Part shown: positions 7,611-15,538 of the stretch, piece after piece
How positions within the stretch are numbered: position 1 is the first letter of the stretch
Layout of the letters: the number at the start of each line of letters is the position of its first letter
From: Paenibacillus aceti
GTDB taxonomy: Bacteria; Bacillota; Bacilli; Paenibacillales; Paenibacillaceae
DNA: 64,000 nt
Reading direction: 5' to 3'
Assembly (NCBI RefSeq): GCF_003614185.1
Contig: NZ_KZ987724.1
Location: 2,085,360-2,149,359 of the forward strand
Translations under genes and position numbers: made by a program
The notes under the pieces: generated by a model
Seen by the model: the letters and a program-made list of their open reading frames with translations, nothing else
Told to the model about the DNA's origin: nothing
Databases searched by the model: none

Positions 7611-7650
7611 AAACCGGCCAGAGACCTGGAGGTCCCTAACCGGTTCAAGT
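7611..7650 (-). terminator. Terminator after the methionine aminopeptidase gene
   Basis: On the minus strand AACCGGTT and GGCCGGTT enclose a GACCT/AGGTC inner stem, followed by TTCAATTTG. The T tract is short. Confidence 0.55.
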
Positions 7651-7683
7651 TACCTATAGCGCTATATTAGCTTTGCAGCTATC

Positions 7684-8430
7684 TTAATGTGCTGTGAGAA
7701 TGATTGGCCCATCTGCGGTTAGCGCCAAAGTATGCTCGTATTGAGCAGAGAGCTTGCCGTCAGCTGTTCTGGCTGTCCATTGGTCATCATCGATCGTAAT
7801 CCGGAATGTACCTTGGTTAATCATCGGCTCGATCGTAAATACCATGCCCTCTCTGAGACGCAGGCCTTTGCCGGCCACGCCGATATGCTCGAAGTTCGGA
7901 TCTTCATGTAAGCTACGCCCGACTCCGTGCGCCAGCAAATCGCGTACCACCGAGTAACCATTTGATTCCGCATGCTGCTGAATAGCCGAGGTCACATCGC
8001 CAAGACGATTGCCAGGCAGCGCCTTACTAATGCCAATATCGAGGCATTCCTTCGTAACCCGCATCAGACGTTCCGCTTCTGGACTGATCTGGCCGATGGC
8101 ATAGCACCAGCAGGAGTCCCCGAACCAGCCTTCATATTCAGCGACGATATCCAGCTTCAGCAGATCCCCTTCCTTCAGCGGCTTCTTGTTAGGGAAGCCA
8201 TGGGCGACGACATCATTGACCGAGGCACAGGTTTCAGCCGGGAAACCGTTATATCCCTTAGTGAATTGTTTACCGCCAAGCTTGGTAATATGTCTGGCTA
8301 CGAAATCGTTAATCTCCTGGGTCGTGATCCCCGGCTCGATCAGCTTGGCAACCTCTCGGTGACAGTCAGCCACAATTTGACCAGCGGACTTCAATTCTTC
8401 AATTTCTCGCGCTGATTTCAGTATAATCAT
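7684..8430 (-). CDS. map: Methionine aminopeptidase, type I
   Basis: This 248-residue M24 peptidase removes the initiator methionine from new proteins. The five metal ligands are visible: Asp in LKLDIVAEYEG, Asp in WFGDSC, His in GVGRSLHED, Glu in FTIEPM and Glu in QYEHTLAL. The substrate-binding His is in DVVAHGFP. The ATG follows GGGTGGAAGTAAG. It stands apart from the secY-adk-map ribosomal cluster, so this may be a second copy, like YflG in Bacillus subtilis. That is inference, since the rest of the genome is not visible. Confidence 0.92.
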   Translation of the reverse strand: MIILKSAREIEELKSAGQIVADCHREVAKLIEPGITTQEINDFVARHITKLGGKQFTKGYNGFPAETCASVNDVVAHGFPNKKPLKEGDLLKLDIVAEYEGWFGDSCWCYAIGQISPEAERLMRVTKECLDIGISKALPGNRLGDVTSAIQQHAESNGYSVVRDLLAHGVGRSLHEDPNFEHIGVAGKGLRLREGMVFTIEPMINQGTFRITIDDDQWTARTADGKLSAQYEHTLALTADGPIILTAH

Positions 8431-8488
8431 CTTACTTCCACCCTTCTTTTCCTAAAAAAGCACATTTTTTAAAATTTCCAAACCCGGT

Positions 8489-9172
8489 TTACATCAGCCC
8501 TGCGCATAAAAAGCTGGCGATCCCCTCCGCCTCAGAGCGCAGCGTCCCCCGCCTAAGAGGCAACAACGTACATCCGCACATCGCAGATAGCAGCATTTGC
8601 GCCTTGTTCTCTGCATCTATAGTCATCATATCGGATGGCACTCCTGCTTCACCTTGCTCAAGCACAGTGGACAGAGGAGCGATAATATACTCCAGGTACA
8701 CCTTGGCCAGGGGAGAAGCCTGTTCCTCGGGCAGTTGACGGTAGGCCTCATTCCCCAGCTGACATACCAGATACGCGGCATGATCCTTTGACCAAGCCTT
8801 CAAAATACCGGAAACCAGCACCATCAGCTGCTGATTCTCCTGTTCACTTTCTATCGGTCGGTCTCCAGTTCCGGATACCCTAGCTTCCTCATAAGGAAGT
8901 TTGCCACCTGAGAGCCCCTGTGATTCATCAATCAACTGCTGCACGGTCATAGCCATCCGTTCCATCGCCTGCCACAACAGATCATGCAGCAAATCGATTT
9001 TGTTCTTATAGTAATGGTACACCGTCCCATACCCCAGTCCGGCCACGCGGGCAACATCGCGGATCTCCATCAGCATGCCCTTGTCTAAATACACATCCGC
9101 CGCCGCCGCGACGATTTGGGCAATTCGCCGATTTCGAATTTCTTCATTTTGCGCTTTCGTTCGTGGAGTCAT
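8489..9172 (-). CDS. TetR family transcriptional regulator
   Basis: The 227-residue protein has an N-terminal TetR helix-turn-helix (about residues 14-60, with MEIRDVARVAGLGYGTVYHY followed by YKNKIDLLHDLL) and a helical ligand-binding C-terminal domain. Ligand and targets are unknown. The neighbours, map and a transglutaminase-like gene, are on the same strand, so there is no divergent partner to point to a target. Confidence 0.85.
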   Translation of the reverse strand: MTPRTKAQNEEIRNRRIAQIVAAAADVYLDKGMLMEIRDVARVAGLGYGTVYHYYKNKIDLLHDLLWQAMERMAMTVQQLIDESQGLSGGKLPYEEARVSGTGDRPIESEQENQQLMVLVSGILKAWSKDHAAYLVCQLGNEAYRQLPEEQASPLAKVYLEYIIAPLSTVLEQGEAGVPSDMMTIDAENKAQMLLSAMCGCTLLPLRRGTLRSEAEGIASFLCAGLM

Positions 9173-9273
9173 GTCTGCCTCCTTTTTTGACCTACTATCA
9201 TGTCAATATAAAAATACAGCAATTTCTGTAAAAAAGCAAGCCGGAGAGGTAAGATGATGAAGCCCCATTTCCA

Positions 9274-9306
9274 TAAAAAAGAGGTCGCCTGTTGAACCAG
9301 GCTAAC
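9274..9306 (-). terminator. Terminator of the AraC-transglutaminase pair
   Basis: On the minus strand GCCTG-GTTCAA-CAGGC is followed by GACCTCTTTTTT. It overlaps the stop codon of the transglutaminase-like gene. Confidence 0.6.
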
Positions 9307-10009
9307 CCCTTATCCCTCCCCTGCGGATCACGTCCGTCTGCCGATTAATCCGTTTGCGGAGCAGATTTAACAAGAATTTTTTTACAGTGCCCTTAACATT
9401 GTTATGCTTGGCGAAGAATTCATCAGGATGGTCGAAATACCCTAAATCCTCGGTGATCGAGAAGCTCTGAATATAGGTGCTCTCACCGCGCCAGCATAGA
9501 TTGATGCTCCCCTTATCCTTAATGGCGATTCCGTAGCCGATATACCCTCCATTATAGCTACAGAGTCTATCCTGCACCTGCTTGAGATAAGGGTCATCGA
9601 TAATGACCCCCTCCAGAGCGACCCATTTCCCTTCGAACCATACTTCTGTCCACGCATGAACGATATTCGCAGGGGCAAAGGTATAGACGATACCGGTAAG
9701 CGCGCCCTTTTGCATTTTTTTATCGATATAAAAACCATGAATTCGGCACGGAATCCTCGTGCCCCGCAGCAGCGCCATCAACAGAATGCTCTTCGTGTTA
9801 CATTGCCCGTAGCCGTCAGCAAGCACCTCCGATGCAGCGATATCATCGCCGCGGTTGTATCCGAATTTGATCTGATTTCTTACGTAATCGTAGATTTGAC
9901 GGATTTTTTCGTAGTCGCTAAGCTTCTTCCAGCCCTTCTCCGCAATGAGCTGCTGAATCGATGGATGGTTATAGTCGACTAACGCTGTCGCTTGCAGGAA
10001 TGCTTCCAT
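9302..10009 (-). CDS. Transglutaminase-like (papain-fold) protein
   Basis: About 235 residues with the transglutaminase-core triad region: the Cys in GYGQCNTKSILLMALLR, the His in NIVHAWTEVWFEGKW and a following acidic region (VALEGVIIDD). The domain spans about residues 30-150; the C-terminal part is basic (RKRINRQTDVIRRGG). There is no signal peptide, so a cytoplasmic protease or cross-linking activity is possible. AAGGGG fits the ATG at 10009 better than the two upstream Met codons. Only about 45 bp separate it from the AraC gene upstream, so they form one operon. Confidence 0.75.
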   Translation of the reverse strand: MEAFLQATALVDYNHPSIQQLIAEKGWKKLSDYEKIRQIYDYVRNQIKFGYNRGDDIAASEVLADGYGQCNTKSILLMALLRGTRIPCRIHGFYIDKKMQKGALTGIVYTFAPANIVHAWTEVWFEGKWVALEGVIIDDPYLKQVQDRLCSYNGGYIGYGIAIKDKGSINLCWRGESTYIQSFSITEDLGYFDHPDEFFAKHNNVKGTVKKFLLNLLRKRINRQTDVIRRGGIRG

Positions 10010-10053
10010 GATCATCACCCCTTTTGCTTATAAGTATAAGGTAGAGGGGAGCG

Positions 10054-10869
10054 TTACACTTTCAAAAATCTGCTATTCTGCACGATCACACGCGCGGGCA
10101 TGCCCAGCTTATCTCGGACGGTTCTGGAGAAATGCGAGGAACTGCTGAAGCCAGCCTCCATCGCCGCCTCGGTCATCGACACCCCATTGAAGATCGCCTG
10201 GAACGCCGTTCTTAATTTATGATGCACGATGTAGCTTGCGAGGGATGTACCTACCTTTTGTTTGAAAATATGAGATAATCGGCTCTCTGAAATATACAGA
10301 TGCTGACTGAGCGCTCTCACGGTTAGTTCATGGGGCGGAAATCTCTCAATAGCAAGCAATACGTCACCAATGCGGTCATCCTCCGGGTCGGGCTCCAACT
10401 CATGCTCCTGTTCCTGCAGCCGTAGAATTCGCATAAACTGGCTCATGCTCTGATTGTAATTATCCTGGCTAAATACCGAATATAATTGCTGAGTAGCAAG
10501 CTGTCGAAGTTGATCGACCTGATCTTGTCCGAATAAAAAGACATTTGAATCCTGCAGGTACATCCGCTTCACTCGCTCACCCAAGCTGGATTCAGGATTG
10601 ATCAGCATATACCATTGCCACTGCTGGTTGCCCTGCAATTGATGGATGATGCTGGATTGAAGAATAAGGCCCGGAGCTTGTATGGGTCGGTCTTCTAGTG
10701 CAATACACACTGGTTGCTCCAATCCTACGGTAAACTGTATGTAGTAATGGCTGTGATCGGCGGCATCTACCTTGTTCGTCAGAAAAGAGATATGGTCCTC
10801 GCTAAAATACAATATAAGCTCATAGGGGGTACCCATCATGTGCAATTCCGGCCTCTCCTTCTCGTCCAT
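10054..10869 (-). CDS. AraC family transcriptional regulator
   Basis: The 271-residue protein has a C-terminal AraC DNA-binding domain (about 165-268) with two helix-turn-helix motifs (LTVRALSQHLYISESRLSHI and GVSMTEAAMEAGFSSSSHFS). The N-terminal half is a divergent sensory domain without a recognised ligand fold. The first ATG (10869) has a weak Shine-Dalgarno; Met codons at residues 11-12 have AAGGAG upstream but too distant. It is co-transcribed with the transglutaminase-like gene. Confidence 0.85.
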   Translation of the reverse strand: MDEKERPELHMMGTPYELILYFSEDHISFLTNKVDAADHSHYYIQFTVGLEQPVCIALEDRPIQAPGLILQSSIIHQLQGNQQWQWYMLINPESSLGERVKRMYLQDSNVFLFGQDQVDQLRQLATQQLYSVFSQDNYNQSMSQFMRILRLQEQEHELEPDPEDDRIGDVLLAIERFPPHELTVRALSQHLYISESRLSHIFKQKVGTSLASYIVHHKLRTAFQAIFNGVSMTEAAMEAGFSSSSHFSRTVRDKLGMPARVIVQNSRFLKV

Positions 10870-11051
10870 AGAGTAAATTATCCATATAAGTGCTCATTGG
10901 TTCGAATTATACCGATCGACCACTATGAAGTAAAGCCTGTACTAAAAGCGGAATATGCAGGTGTGAGTGTCACAGTTAAATGGCCTGGGTGCTCATTAAA
11001 TATGCAGTACCTCGTTCGGTGAAGGGCGGCGGTGGAGATACCCGTAATACG

Positions 11052-11092
11052 AAAAAAGGTGAAGGCTCTTTATGCAAGAACCCTCACTTTTT
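11052..11092 (-). terminator. Terminator of spoVIF
   Basis: AAAAAGTGAGGGTTCTT and AAGAGCCTTCACCTTTTTT on the minus strand form a long stem with a T run. Confidence 0.75.
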
Positions 11093-11125
11093 GTTCATAG
11101 ACTATGCTGAGGCTGCGGAAAACCG

Positions 11126-11413
11126 CTATCGGAACATGCCCCACAGTTTAATCAGGTGAAATGTATTGCGTGGATCAATCTTCTGAGCTATGACAAAATG
11201 TACGATCTGCTCCTCCTGTACCCCCGTCAAGCGCTCATTCAGAATACCTGCTGCCGATTTCACCAGTCGGCGTACCTTCGAGCGATCCTGCAAATCCGAT
11301 TTCGTTAAACCATCGACCAGAGCCTTGATCCGCTCTTTCGTCGCCGGATTTTTCATTTTATGCTTCACCCGCTCCACCAGCTGTGGGCTAATGCCAAACT
11401 GTTGGTAACTCAA
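11126..11413 (-). CDS. spoVIF: Stage VI sporulation protein F-like
   Basis: The 95-residue soluble, mostly helical protein resembles the small SpoVIF (YjcC) family: an N-terminal FGISPQLVERVKHKMKNPA segment, a middle DLQDRSKVRRLVKSAAGILN and a C-terminal IVHFVIAQKIDPRNTFHLIK. In Bacillus the protein acts in late spore coat assembly downstream of GerE. GGGAGGTG precedes the start closely. Similarity is judged by eye; the gene could instead be an uncharacterised relative. Confidence 0.65.
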   Translation of the reverse strand: MSYQQFGISPQLVERVKHKMKNPATKERIKALVDGLTKSDLQDRSKVRRLVKSAAGILNERLTGVQEEQIVHFVIAQKIDPRNTFHLIKLWGMFR

Positions 11414-11784
11414 ACGCTCATTGCACCTCCCTCATTCACACCTACTCTCTAGATATATGATGGGAGGCCTGTACAAGTGTCTCGAAAAATGAATTAAGGA
11501 CGCAGGCATTCGTTTATTCGTGCATATGGCGAAGGTTTTGGCTCGAACCCGTGCGCTAGTACATCCCCCGCCCCGCCCGCTAGTCCCTCTAGTACTGATA
11601 GTTCCGCTAGTACCTACCTAGTGTCGTACTAATCCTGTGCTTGGAAAGGACCCGTACCTCAGAAAAAGCCGCGCACCTCGAAATAAGCCTGCAATTTTGC
11701 AGAAATTTAGCCCATATTTCGGCCTGTGAGGATAATTCCTGCGAAAATCAGGCTACTGAAAACGCATTGAGAAGCCCTTCCGAG
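11414..11784. other. Gene-free stretch with a CTAGTAC cluster
   Basis: No gene is seen. CTAGTAC or close variants recur at about 11548, 11588 and 11604, with related CTAGT steps between them (11548-11625). No hairpin or promoter is convincing. Confidence 0.4.
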
Positions 11785-11971
11785 CTCTAACGAAACTCCA
11801 TATCGCTATTTCCCCGAAATCAGCCCCCATTCAAATCTAACGAAACACCATATCGTTATTCGGGTAAAAATCCGCCTTTTCGCCCCATATCTGCCCCAAT
11901 AACGATCCCCAGTTTCGTTAGATTCTGAAATGGCTCCTTTTGACGCAAATAGCGATCCCCAGTTTCGTTAC
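11785..11971. repeat. Four-unit palindromic intergenic element, copy B
   Basis: This 187 bp copy has the same plan as 2995-3183 but in opposite orientation: CTCTAACGAAACTCCATATC first unit, TAACGAAACACCATATCG second, then CGATCCCCAGTTTCGTTA twice. Its ends are CTCTAACGAAAC and GTTTCGTTAC. Confidence 0.88.
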
Positions 11972-12216
11972 AAAGTTAGGGCAGCTTAGATCAGCCTCTG
12001 TCTCGCGTTCTCCAAGTCATATCTTCATCAACAACCTGCATATTTGGAAAACCTGCATCGCTCTCCCGGCCACCACCATCGTAAAAACATATATTAAAAT
12101 AGGCCAACCCGAAATCTCTGGCTGACCTAATAGGAGATCCTGAATATTTGCAGCTTTGGAGCGGGCAGTGGTGGCGGTGGGCGGAGCTCAGCAAGCTTAC
12201 GGAGCTTGCAAGGCTA

Positions 12217-12312
12217 CACGGCCTGCGAGTACACGGCCTGCAGGGTGCATGGCCTGCGGGGCGCACGGCCTGCGAGTGCACGGCCCGCGGGGTACACGGC
12301 CCGCAGGCCGTG
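12217..12312. repeat. GC-rich minisatellite of six 15-18 bp units
   Basis: Six consecutive units begin CACGGCCTGC or a close variant: 12217, 12232, 12248, 12264, 12279 and 12295. The unit length is 15-16 bp, the last one 18. The tract is far richer in GC than its surroundings and ends beside the recG stop-codon hairpin. A long plus-strand frame across it is an artefact of the repeat. Confidence 0.8.
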
Positions 12313-12316
12313 CACC

Positions 12317-12350
12317 GATCGATTGCCCCCCGGCGGGGGGTCAATCGATC
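12317..12350 (-). terminator. Perfect hairpin over the recG stop codon
   Basis: GATCGATTG-CCCCCC and GGGGGG-T-CAATCGATC form a 15-bp stem with a 3-nt loop and a single bulge. The last recG codons and stop are inside one arm. There is no T run, so it may protect or pause the transcript rather than act as a standard terminator. Confidence 0.55.
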
Positions 12351-14395
12351 ACTTCGCCCTGCAGCACCTGCTCCCGCTGCAGGTAGCCGCGCAGCGGCCC
12401 ATACGCAGGCGAGGTCCAGAAGGCCTCGCCTGCGACCAGCCGGGCGGCGTCGTCACGCGCCGCCTCGAGCACCGCGAAATCGCTGACCATGTCCGCGATT
12501 CGGAATTCCGGCACGCCGCTCTGCTTCGTGCCGAAGAAATCCCCGGGACCGCGCAGCTCCAGGTCCCGGCGCGCCACTTCGAAGCCGTCGTCCGTCTCGG
12601 TCAGGACCTTCATTCGCTCCTGACCTACCTCCGTCTTCGGATCGGCGATGAGCACGCAGTAGGATGCGTGCTCCCCCCGCCCCACGCGGCCCCGCAGCTG
12701 ATGCAGCTGCGACAGGCCAAAACGGTCGGCGTCCATGATGATCATCAGCGTAGCATTAGGCACATCCACGCCGACCTCTACAACCGTGGTCGACACGAGT
12801 AGTTGCACCTCGTTCGCATAGAACGCCCGCATGACCTCATCCTTCTCGCCCGGGGTCATTCTGCCATGCAGCAATCCGACACGAAAATCCGGAAACGCCT
12901 GCTGCATCGACACATACAGATCAATCGCATTCTGAACGTCCAGCTTCTCCGATTCCTCAATCAGCGGCGTAATCAAATAAGCCTGTCTGCCCTGCATTAT
13001 TTCACGGGAAATAAAACCGAGCACGCGGTCCATCATCTCATGCTTCACCCAATAGGTCGAAATCGGCTTGCGGCCCTTCGGACGCTCCGAGAGCGTGGAG
13101 ACATCCATATCGCCGAAGGCGGTGATCGCCAGCGTTCGCGGAATCGGCGTGGCCGTCATCGTCAACACATCGGGATTGAACCCTTTTCTCCGCAGAACAC
13201 TACGCTGATTCACCCCAAAACGATGCTGCTCATCCGTAACTACGATGCTGAGCGAACGGAAGAACACGTCCTCCTGAATCAGGGCATGGGTACCGATAAT
13301 AACATCGGTCAAGCCCATTTGCAGCGAGGCGAGCAGATCCTTGCGCTTACGGCCCGTCACACTCCCGGTTAATAAGCCTGCCGAAATACCGAACGGCTCG
13401 AACATCGCCGCCAACGAACGGGCATGCTGCTCAGCCAAAATTTCAGTCGGCACCATGAACGCCCCTTGATGCCCTGACTTCACCGCAGCAAACAGCGCGA
13501 TCGCAGCAATGACGGTCTTCCCGGAGCCAACATCACCTTGCAGCAGCCGATTCATGCAATAAGGAGAGCGCATATCCTGCAGGATCTCCAGCTCTACCTT
13601 CTTCTGCGCATCTGTCAGCTCAAACGGAAGGCTGCGCACAAATTCCCGGATCGCAGAATTCTCAACGACATGGGCCACCCCATCCATCCGCTCATGATTA
13701 ATCGCGCGGTAAGCCTGCAGCTTCAGCTGGAATAGGAATAACTCTTCATATACCATGCGGCGACGAGCCTGCTGCCCTTCGGCCTGATCCTGTGGCAGAT
13801 GAATCCGTTGGATCGCCCGCTTCCTGGACATCAGATTATAATGCTTCAACAGCTCCTCAGGCAGAATTTCGGGAATCAATTCCCCGTATTGCTGCAAGGC
13901 CTGCTTGATCGTCTTGCGCATCCAGCTCTGCGTTATTTTGCCGCCAACCGAATAGACCGGCTGAACCGTACCGCTTCGCTGCACCCCTTTATCCGGGAAC
14001 TCTGAATCTGATACCGTGAGTTGATTACGCCTCAGATCCCATTTCCCGGTCAATATAATCTCCCGACCAGCCACCAGCTGGTCGCGCAGGAAATGACGAT
14101 TGAACCATGTCGCTGTGAACATCCACTCCTCGGCCACCATTTTGCAGGTCATTCTTGATTTGCGCCCATAACGCTGCAGAACAGGAACACCCATAATTTT
14201 GGCCTGAACCGTAATTTTGTCGCCGTCCTTGACCTCTGTCAGCGATTTAAGCCGATAATCTTCATAACGGAACGGGTAATATTCAATTAGATCATTCACC
14301 GTAAAGATGCCAAAGGCGTGAAGCTCTCCTGCCTTGAGAGCACTCACGCCGCTGACTTGTCTAACGGGGATTTCATGCAAATCCATCTGTTTCAA
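12341..14395 (-). CDS. recG: ATP-dependent DNA helicase RecG
   Basis: The 684-residue protein has the full RecG arrangement: an N-terminal wedge/OB domain (about 60-160), helicase motif I GDVGSGKTVIA near residue 290, the diagnostic DEQHRFG motif near 390, TATPIPRTLA, and the C-terminal QLRGRVGRG. It remodels stalled replication forks and Holliday junctions. In Bacillus it also lies downstream of the yloU-yloV genes, as here. The 3' end is overlapped by a perfect hairpin. Confidence 0.96.
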   Translation of the reverse strand: MKQMDLHEIPVRQVSGVSALKAGELHAFGIFTVNDLIEYYPFRYEDYRLKSLTEVKDGDKITVQAKIMGVPVLQRYGRKSRMTCKMVAEEWMFTATWFNRHFLRDQLVAGREIILTGKWDLRRNQLTVSDSEFPDKGVQRSGTVQPVYSVGGKITQSWMRKTIKQALQQYGELIPEILPEELLKHYNLMSRKRAIQRIHLPQDQAEGQQARRRMVYEELFLFQLKLQAYRAINHERMDGVAHVVENSAIREFVRSLPFELTDAQKKVELEILQDMRSPYCMNRLLQGDVGSGKTVIAAIALFAAVKSGHQGAFMVPTEILAEQHARSLAAMFEPFGISAGLLTGSVTGRKRKDLLASLQMGLTDVIIGTHALIQEDVFFRSLSIVVTDEQHRFGVNQRSVLRRKGFNPDVLTMTATPIPRTLAITAFGDMDVSTLSERPKGRKPISTYWVKHEMMDRVLGFISREIMQGRQAYLITPLIEESEKLDVQNAIDLYVSMQQAFPDFRVGLLHGRMTPGEKDEVMRAFYANEVQLLVSTTVVEVGVDVPNATLMIIMDADRFGLSQLHQLRGRVGRGEHASYCVLIADPKTEVGQERMKVLTETDDGFEVARRDLELRGPGDFFGTKQSGVPEFRIADMVSDFAVLEAARDDAARLVAGEAFWTSPAYGPLRGYLQREQVLQGEVID

Positions 14396-14416
14396 ACCCC
14401 TTATTTTAAGTACATA

Positions 14417-14527
14417 TTCAAAAAGTCAGCTTTTCATCATTCCAAGCAAAGCTTAACGATGTGTGTCCTCTAAGCAGCCTCAGCTCAGACTAAGGTGCTG
14501 CTTCATGATCAAAGGCGGACTTTTTAA
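14417..14527. repeat. TTCAAAAAG-family intergenic element
   Basis: About 110 bp between recG and degV. The left end TTCAAAAAGTCAGCTTTTC and the right end GGCGGACTTTTTAA are imperfect inverted repeats; ATGATCAAAG appears inside the right end. Related elements lie at 15451, 32580, 42133, 45223 and 45684. Confidence 0.65.
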
Positions 14528-14537
14528 AACGACTTCT

Positions 14538-15407
14538 TTAAGCAGGCCATACGAATATAGCCACGGTACCAGGTCCCACATGCGTCCCGACTACAGAACC
14601 GATGCTGTTACGGACGATCTCATGCAGGGTAAAATGCTCTGACAACAATTGAATAATCTCTTCCGCTCCTTCAGGATTCACACAATCGCATACAGCGACG
14701 TTCAGATCCTTGTGGTTCGGAAAATCATTCCTGAACAGTTCAATCACGCGGGATACCGCCTTCTTGCGGCCCCTAACCTTATCTACCGAATAGATAATGC
14801 CTTCATGGTCTACAGACAGAATCGGCTTGATGTTCAACAGTGTGCCAAGAATGGCCGCCGCTTTGCCGATCCGACCACCTTTCTGCAAATATTCCAATGT
14901 ATCGACCAGAAAATAAAGCCGGCGCCCCTGTCCGAGACGCTCTAACTCCGTGCGAATCTGCTCAACGGAAGCCCCTTGCTTCGCCAGTCTTGCCGCATGC
15001 ACGACCAGCATGCCAAAGCCGTAGCTGGCGCAGAGCGAGTCAATCACCGTGATATTCACCGGCTCCGCCGAATCCTCCTCGACCATCGACTTGGCCAGCA
15101 GAGCGGATTGATAGGTGCCGCTCATCCCCGAAGAAAGATGTATCGAGACGATAGGAGAACCGGGGTACTGCTTCATTAGATTCTGATATACCTCGACGTA
15201 CTGAGCAGGCGAGGTCTGCGAAGTCGTCGGCAGATCCTTGGACTTCGCCAGCCTGTCATAGAACTCTTCTACCGTGATGTCGATTCCTTCCAAGAAAGAC
15301 TCATCCCCAAAGGCAAGCCGCATCGGTATTATATGAATACCGTATTCAGCAACCAGCGCTGCAGGAACATCGCCCGTACTGTCTGCTACAATAACGATCT
15401 GACTCAT
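14538..15407 (-). CDS. DegV family fatty-acid-binding protein (FakB-like)
   Basis: About 289 residues with the DegV fold: IVIVADSTGDVPAAL at the N-terminus, TSQTSPAQYVEVY near residue 65 and HLSSGMSGTYQSA near 95, where conserved Thr/Ser residues hold the fatty acid. FakB proteins carry a fatty acid to FakA for phosphorylation. The frame extends upstream to 15464, but those codons lie in a repeat. AAGGGTGA fits the ATG at 15407. FakA is the next gene upstream on the same strand. Confidence 0.88.
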   Translation of the reverse strand: MSQIVIVADSTGDVPAALVAEYGIHIIPMRLAFGDESFLEGIDITVEEFYDRLAKSKDLPTTSQTSPAQYVEVYQNLMKQYPGSPIVSIHLSSGMSGTYQSALLAKSMVEEDSAEPVNITVIDSLCASYGFGMLVVHAARLAKQGASVEQIRTELERLGQGRRLYFLVDTLEYLQKGGRIGKAAAILGTLLNIKPILSVDHEGIIYSVDKVRGRKKAVSRVIELFRNDFPNHKDLNVAVCDCVNPEGAEEIIQLLSEHFTLHEIVRNSIGSVVGTHVGPGTVAIFVWPA

Positions 15408-15450
15408 AGGTATCTTCACCCTTTCATCATTCCTCTTTTGCAAGAGGTTG

Positions 15451-15521
15451 TTCAAAAAGCTCATTCCTGATTACGCAGTGAATCACGGAGTAACTCGGTA
15501 CTGAAAACCAAACTTTTTGAA
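15451..15521. repeat. TTCAAAAAG-family intergenic element
   Basis: A 71 bp element between fakA and degV has perfect 9-bp inverted ends, TTCAAAAAG (15451-15459) and CTTTTTGAA (15513-15521). Confidence 0.65.
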
Positions 15522-15538
15522 CTCAAACTATTAGACGA

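Noticed and set aside
10962-10980. TGTGAGTGTCACAG as a Crp/Fnr site
   Set aside because: The arms are separated by 3 bp, not 6, and no gene start is suitably placed.
12206-12802. 198-codon plus-strand frame over the minisatellite and the end of recG
   Set aside because: It is a by-product of the GC-rich repeat and of the antisense of recG; there is no start signal or known domain.
15408-15464. N-terminal extension of the DegV protein
   Set aside because: The added codons lie in a TTCAAAAAG-family repeat, and a good Shine-Dalgarno precedes the internal ATG.
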